NCBI GenBank assembly: GCA_035291605.1
Contig: DATDRS010000273.1
Location: forward strand, 1-14,987
Origin: DATDRS01 sp035291605
GTDB taxonomy: Bacteria > Chloroflexota > Anaerolineae > Anaerolineales > UBA6663
DNA length: 14,987 nt
Direction: 5' to 3'
The position numbers were made by a program, and so were the translations under genes. The notes beneath the pieces were generated by a model that searched no databases, was not told where the DNA came from, and saw nothing but the letters and a program-made list of their open reading frames with translations. Positions 13,801 through 14,987 of the stretch are shown one piece after another. How positions within the stretch are numbered: the stretch's first letter is position 1; each line of letters starts with the position of its first letter.

Positions 13801-14143
13801 TAAGGACGGCGATCAACTCTTTGCGGCGTGATTCCACGCGTCCGACGATTTGATCCCACGTGTCCCAGTAGAACTCTCCCCGCCGCGGCTCGATCTCATC
13901 CCACGGGAACGTCTGGCGCAGCCAGTAGAAGGCGGTGAGCGAGTCGAGGACGGGGTTGAGGTCGCCATACTGTTGGAGCGCGACATTGACGGCGAGGCCG
14001 CTCGGGCGCGGGTCGAGGCTGGGATCGGGCAGGCCATTGACCGTGCCGAAGGTCTGCGTGGTATGCTGGTGGACCACCGCCGTCGTGCCGAGGAGCGAGG
14101 CGAGGAGGGCGAGGGTGCTGATAAGGAAGAAGGTGCGTTTCAT
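10874..14143 (-). CDS. Fusion: GH39/PslG-like extracytoplasmic domain + beta-sandwich + Wzy/O-antigen ligase membrane domain
   Basis: One uninterrupted 1089-residue frame. Residues 1-25 are a signal sequence or membrane anchor. Residues about 45-365 look like a (beta/alpha)8 glycosidase of the GH39/PslG type: FPWDEIEPRRGEFYWDTWD, NYTPAWA, VYQIWDEPN (acid/base candidate E167) and LLWAGNFGWNT. In the last motif the strand-7 position that normally holds the nucleophile Glu is N288. Residues about 380-500 form a beta-rich, possibly sugar-binding module (LYVTIDGQPANRLPRDERG ... GWEQWAVAGFSV). From about 503 on there are a dozen or more hydrophobic segments with Wzy/ligase signatures: RSVYGSPNNLALYLGRA, LTYSKGALFLG, DQPLFGVGPDNF and LSHPHNIALDYLSRLGLFG. 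A repeat-derived cytoplasmic-type linker lies at about 674-722. The start ATG is 19 bases after the upstream stop and has no clear Shine-Dalgarno. The order suggests polymerisation coupled to glycan binding or trimming outside the cell. Confidence 0.85.
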   Translation of the reverse strand: MKRTFFLISTLALLASLLGTTAVVHQHTTQTFGTVNGLPDPSLDPRPSGLAVNVALQQYGDLNPVLDSLTAFYWLRQTFPWDEIEPRRGEFYWDTWDQIVGRVESRRKELIAVLNYTPAWALPAPYPPEESFRRSAPPASVEDFARFAGAFAARYRDQIDVYQIWDEPNILLGWGGQPPSAARYAALLQAAYAAIHAADSQAIVLAAALAPNVETGPDNYSDLIYLQQLYDFGAGKYFDAAAGKPYGYYTGPDHRAADPAILNFSRFTLLRQVMEDNGDAHKLLWAGNFGWNTHEASAWGRATSEAQAEYTLAAYRRARNEWPWAGPLALENFQPAAPPDDPHWGFALVDVHNQPAPLLTAINAGNSDSGLAAPPGNHFAVTPSAQYYGDWKFSDLGADIPQTFETARLEFTFQGTDLALKVRRADYRAYLYVTIDGQPANRLPRDERGAYLVLTSPDLRPQVNTVPVASGLDPNQVHIAVIQPDRGWEQWAVAGFSVGHRLPITGYLVALTLVLIFILLSLGGMWHFGRQLEWGAFNSLIHGEWERLGATGQLFLTAIIGALLYLSSWLTFGDDLIAIARRFGDTAPIVVTALTAGVFYFSPSFLFALLSLIALFLLFYLRLDLALAFAALFIPFYLQPRPLWQRGASLVEITTLMALVVWSLHNFRPILTMFTAQGARRKAQGPLPRPRASDPQSPASSRQPPISDFEQPLSSSIPHPSSFSTLDWAFLALLVASALSIPTASLPAIALREYRVVILEPVIFYFILRYTPLDRKELWRIVDFFVLGAVVVAGIGLYQYVTQTNLITAEGGVERIRSVYGSPNNLALYLGRAFPITLAVALMSKTVSDLESRITIYQLLSRRRFFYALAAVILGLTLFLTYSKGALFLGIPAAVAFIFVGWLRRRGLIVVGAGAAASLAALPFLSRIPRFAALLNPASGTSFFRTKLWLSAWRMFLDQPLFGVGPDNFLYQYRSKYILPEAWQEPNLSHPHNIALDYLSRLGLFGFASGLWLQIGFWKAAVGVYRRLRSSPTNSALLPLCLGLMASVADMLAHGLVDNSFFLVDLAYAFCLTLALMQHLQRLAREPGP
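11976..12117. repeat. Long heptamer repeat tract encoding the linker of the fusion protein
   Basis: Three blocks are in exact 7-base register. From 11976: aaggatg, aaggatg, agggatg, gaggatg, aaagagg. From 12021: nine units, beginning tcagaga and tcggagg and ending cccgagg and ccgaggg. From 12090: ccttgcg three times, then ccctgcg. The first two blocks are purine-rich and the last is pyrimidine-rich on the plus strand. The tract encodes residues about 674-722 (GARRKAQGPLPRPRAS and a Ser/Pro-rich run ending PHPSSF), between membrane segments, with no stop codon. Confidence 0.82.
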
Positions 14144-14162
14144 CCTGGCTGCTTGAGCGTCG

Positions 14163-14987
14163 TCACCGAATTATCGCCGAGGTAGTGTAAAAAGGGCGCG
14201 GGGCATCGTTGAGCGGGTAAAAGGTGGTGCCCATAGCGTGGAGACCATCGTACAATCCAAGTTCCAGTTGGTATTCACCAGGTGGGATGGTTGCGGGGAG
14301 GTCGAGAATTAGTGGTTGAATATACAGATCGCCTTCGCGATAGTGATGGCCTGGCAAGCCCAAGCCGCCAGTGTTCAGCAGTGTCGAGCCGTCAGAAGCG
14401 TTGAGATGCAGATAAGGTTGGTAGATGTAGTTGATACGGGTTTCCGGCAGACTTTCGATGAGCAGATAAACGGTCATTGTGACAATGTGTCCGCTTCGAA
14501 TCGAGTCGTTCAATGTGTATCCGAGTAGGGTCAGTCCTGTTTCACTCGGCCAGTCCACCCGTATCTCCGGCAGAGCGGCTGCCGCGGAACGGTCCAGCGC
14601 TGGAAACACGTCGAAAGCCACAAAATCATTGCCGGGGAAGATCAAAGTTTCTTCACGCCGGGCCAAGACAAATGGCTTGGGTGGCCCCCCGTGACCGAGG
14701 CGGATATAGATCGCTGGCCGATTCTGCGGGAGGATCAGCAGATCGGAATCAATAAACCAGGACACGGTCGCCAGAGGCCTGTGGGACCAGGCGGTGAGGT
14801 CTGTGTCTGGCAGATTGGCATATCCCTCGGTTACCTGGTGCTTGTCAACTAACTGTTGCAGGGTCGCTCCAAGACGCCGGCTGGTGCCCAGGGTGATCAG
14901 GTCCAGATCAGCCGGAGCGGGACGAGCAGCGTTACTTAGATTGCCCGCGTTGAACACGACGAATGTGGTCATTGCCAGTATGATGCT
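14163..14987 (-). CDS. C-terminal part of a probable membrane glycosyltransferase (5' end outside window)
   Basis: The minus-strand frame stays open through the last base of the window (codons before the ATG at 14970 read S-I-I-L-A), so the true start lies beyond it. The visible part begins with the end of a hydrophobic segment (SIILAMTTFVVFNAG) and continues as a soluble, probably extracytoplasmic region. Its last 130 residues carry beta-strand motifs: GLTLLGYTLNDSIRSGHIVTMTVYLL, YLHLNASDG and PPGEYQLELGLYDGLHAMG. These resemble the C-terminal module on large GT39-like, multi-spanning glycosyltransferases that use polyprenyl-phosphate sugars. That assignment is from memory of the pattern and the catalytic part is not visible. 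The stop lies 19 bases before the fusion gene on the same strand, which places this gene in the same operon. Confidence 0.62.
   Translation of the reverse strand, partial: SIILAMTTFVVFNAGNLSNAARPAPADLDLITLGTSRRLGATLQQLVDKHQVTEGYANLPDTDLTAWSHRPLATVSWFIDSDLLILPQNRPAIYIRLGHGGPPKPFVLARREETLIFPGNDFVAFDVFPALDRSAAAALPEIRVDWPSETGLTLLGYTLNDSIRSGHIVTMTVYLLIESLPETRINYIYQPYLHLNASDGSTLLNTGGLGLPGHHYREGDLYIQPLILDLPATIPPGEYQLELGLYDGLHAMGTTFYPLNDAPRPFYTTSAIIR

Overview
The window reads as a piece of a GC-rich bacterial chromosome, most plausibly from the Chloroflexota (Anaerolineae-like). That placement is an inference. It rests on a type 2 isopentenyl-diphosphate isomerase next to a GGPP-type prenyl synthase, a stand-alone ChlI-like AAA+ ATPase, and large polysaccharide genes whose accessory beta domains I associate with that phylum. 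No rRNA, tRNA, CRISPR array or insertion sequence was seen. No gap between genes exceeds about 215 bases.

Layout. (1) 1-831, plus strand: C-terminal two thirds of HemW, cut by the window edge. (2) 855-2938, minus strand: a two-gene isoprenoid operon, fni (IPP isomerase) then a polyprenyl diphosphate synthase, convergent with hemW. (3) 2939-3149: a divergent control region with two good sigma70-type promoters and a perfect 6-3-6 palindrome between them; one promoter serves fni and the other acpP (3150-3389, plus), which ends in a strong intrinsic terminator. (4) 3462-6243, minus strand: a beta-rich small protein, a hotdog acyl-CoA thioesterase and a ChlI/MoxR-type ATPase in tight coupling from one promoter, then a polytopic membrane protein. 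(5) 6370-14987, minus strand: a long, mostly overlapping or tightly spaced exopolysaccharide operon. In transcription order it holds the C-terminal part of a probable membrane glycosyltransferase, a giant fusion of a GH39/PslG-like extracytoplasmic domain to a Wzy/O-antigen-ligase membrane domain, a UDP-glucuronate decarboxylase, a second Wzy/ligase-like protein, a GtrA-family flippase-like protein, a lone response-regulator receiver domain and a GT4 glycosyltransferase.

How the genes work together. The polysaccharide operon can make UDP-xylose, transfer sugars, move lipid-linked sugars across the membrane and polymerise or ligate them outside. A one-domain receiver is embedded in it as a possible switch. 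Fni and the prenyl synthase supply C5 units and longer prenyl chains, which could feed quinones, membrane lipids or the lipid carrier of the polysaccharide.

Most notable. First, the 1089-residue hydrolase-polymerase fusion, in which the expected acid/base Glu is kept (E167) but the position expected to hold the nucleophile Glu is Asn (N288). Second, a family of 7-bp-periodic tracts at four places (about 321-407, 1884-1920, 9038-9120, 11976-12117). Each is purine-rich on the left and pyrimidine-rich on the right of the plus strand, so each can at least partly fold back. All four lie inside or across protein-coding genes without breaking the frame. They look like an expanding repeat tolerated as, or recruited into, coding sequence.
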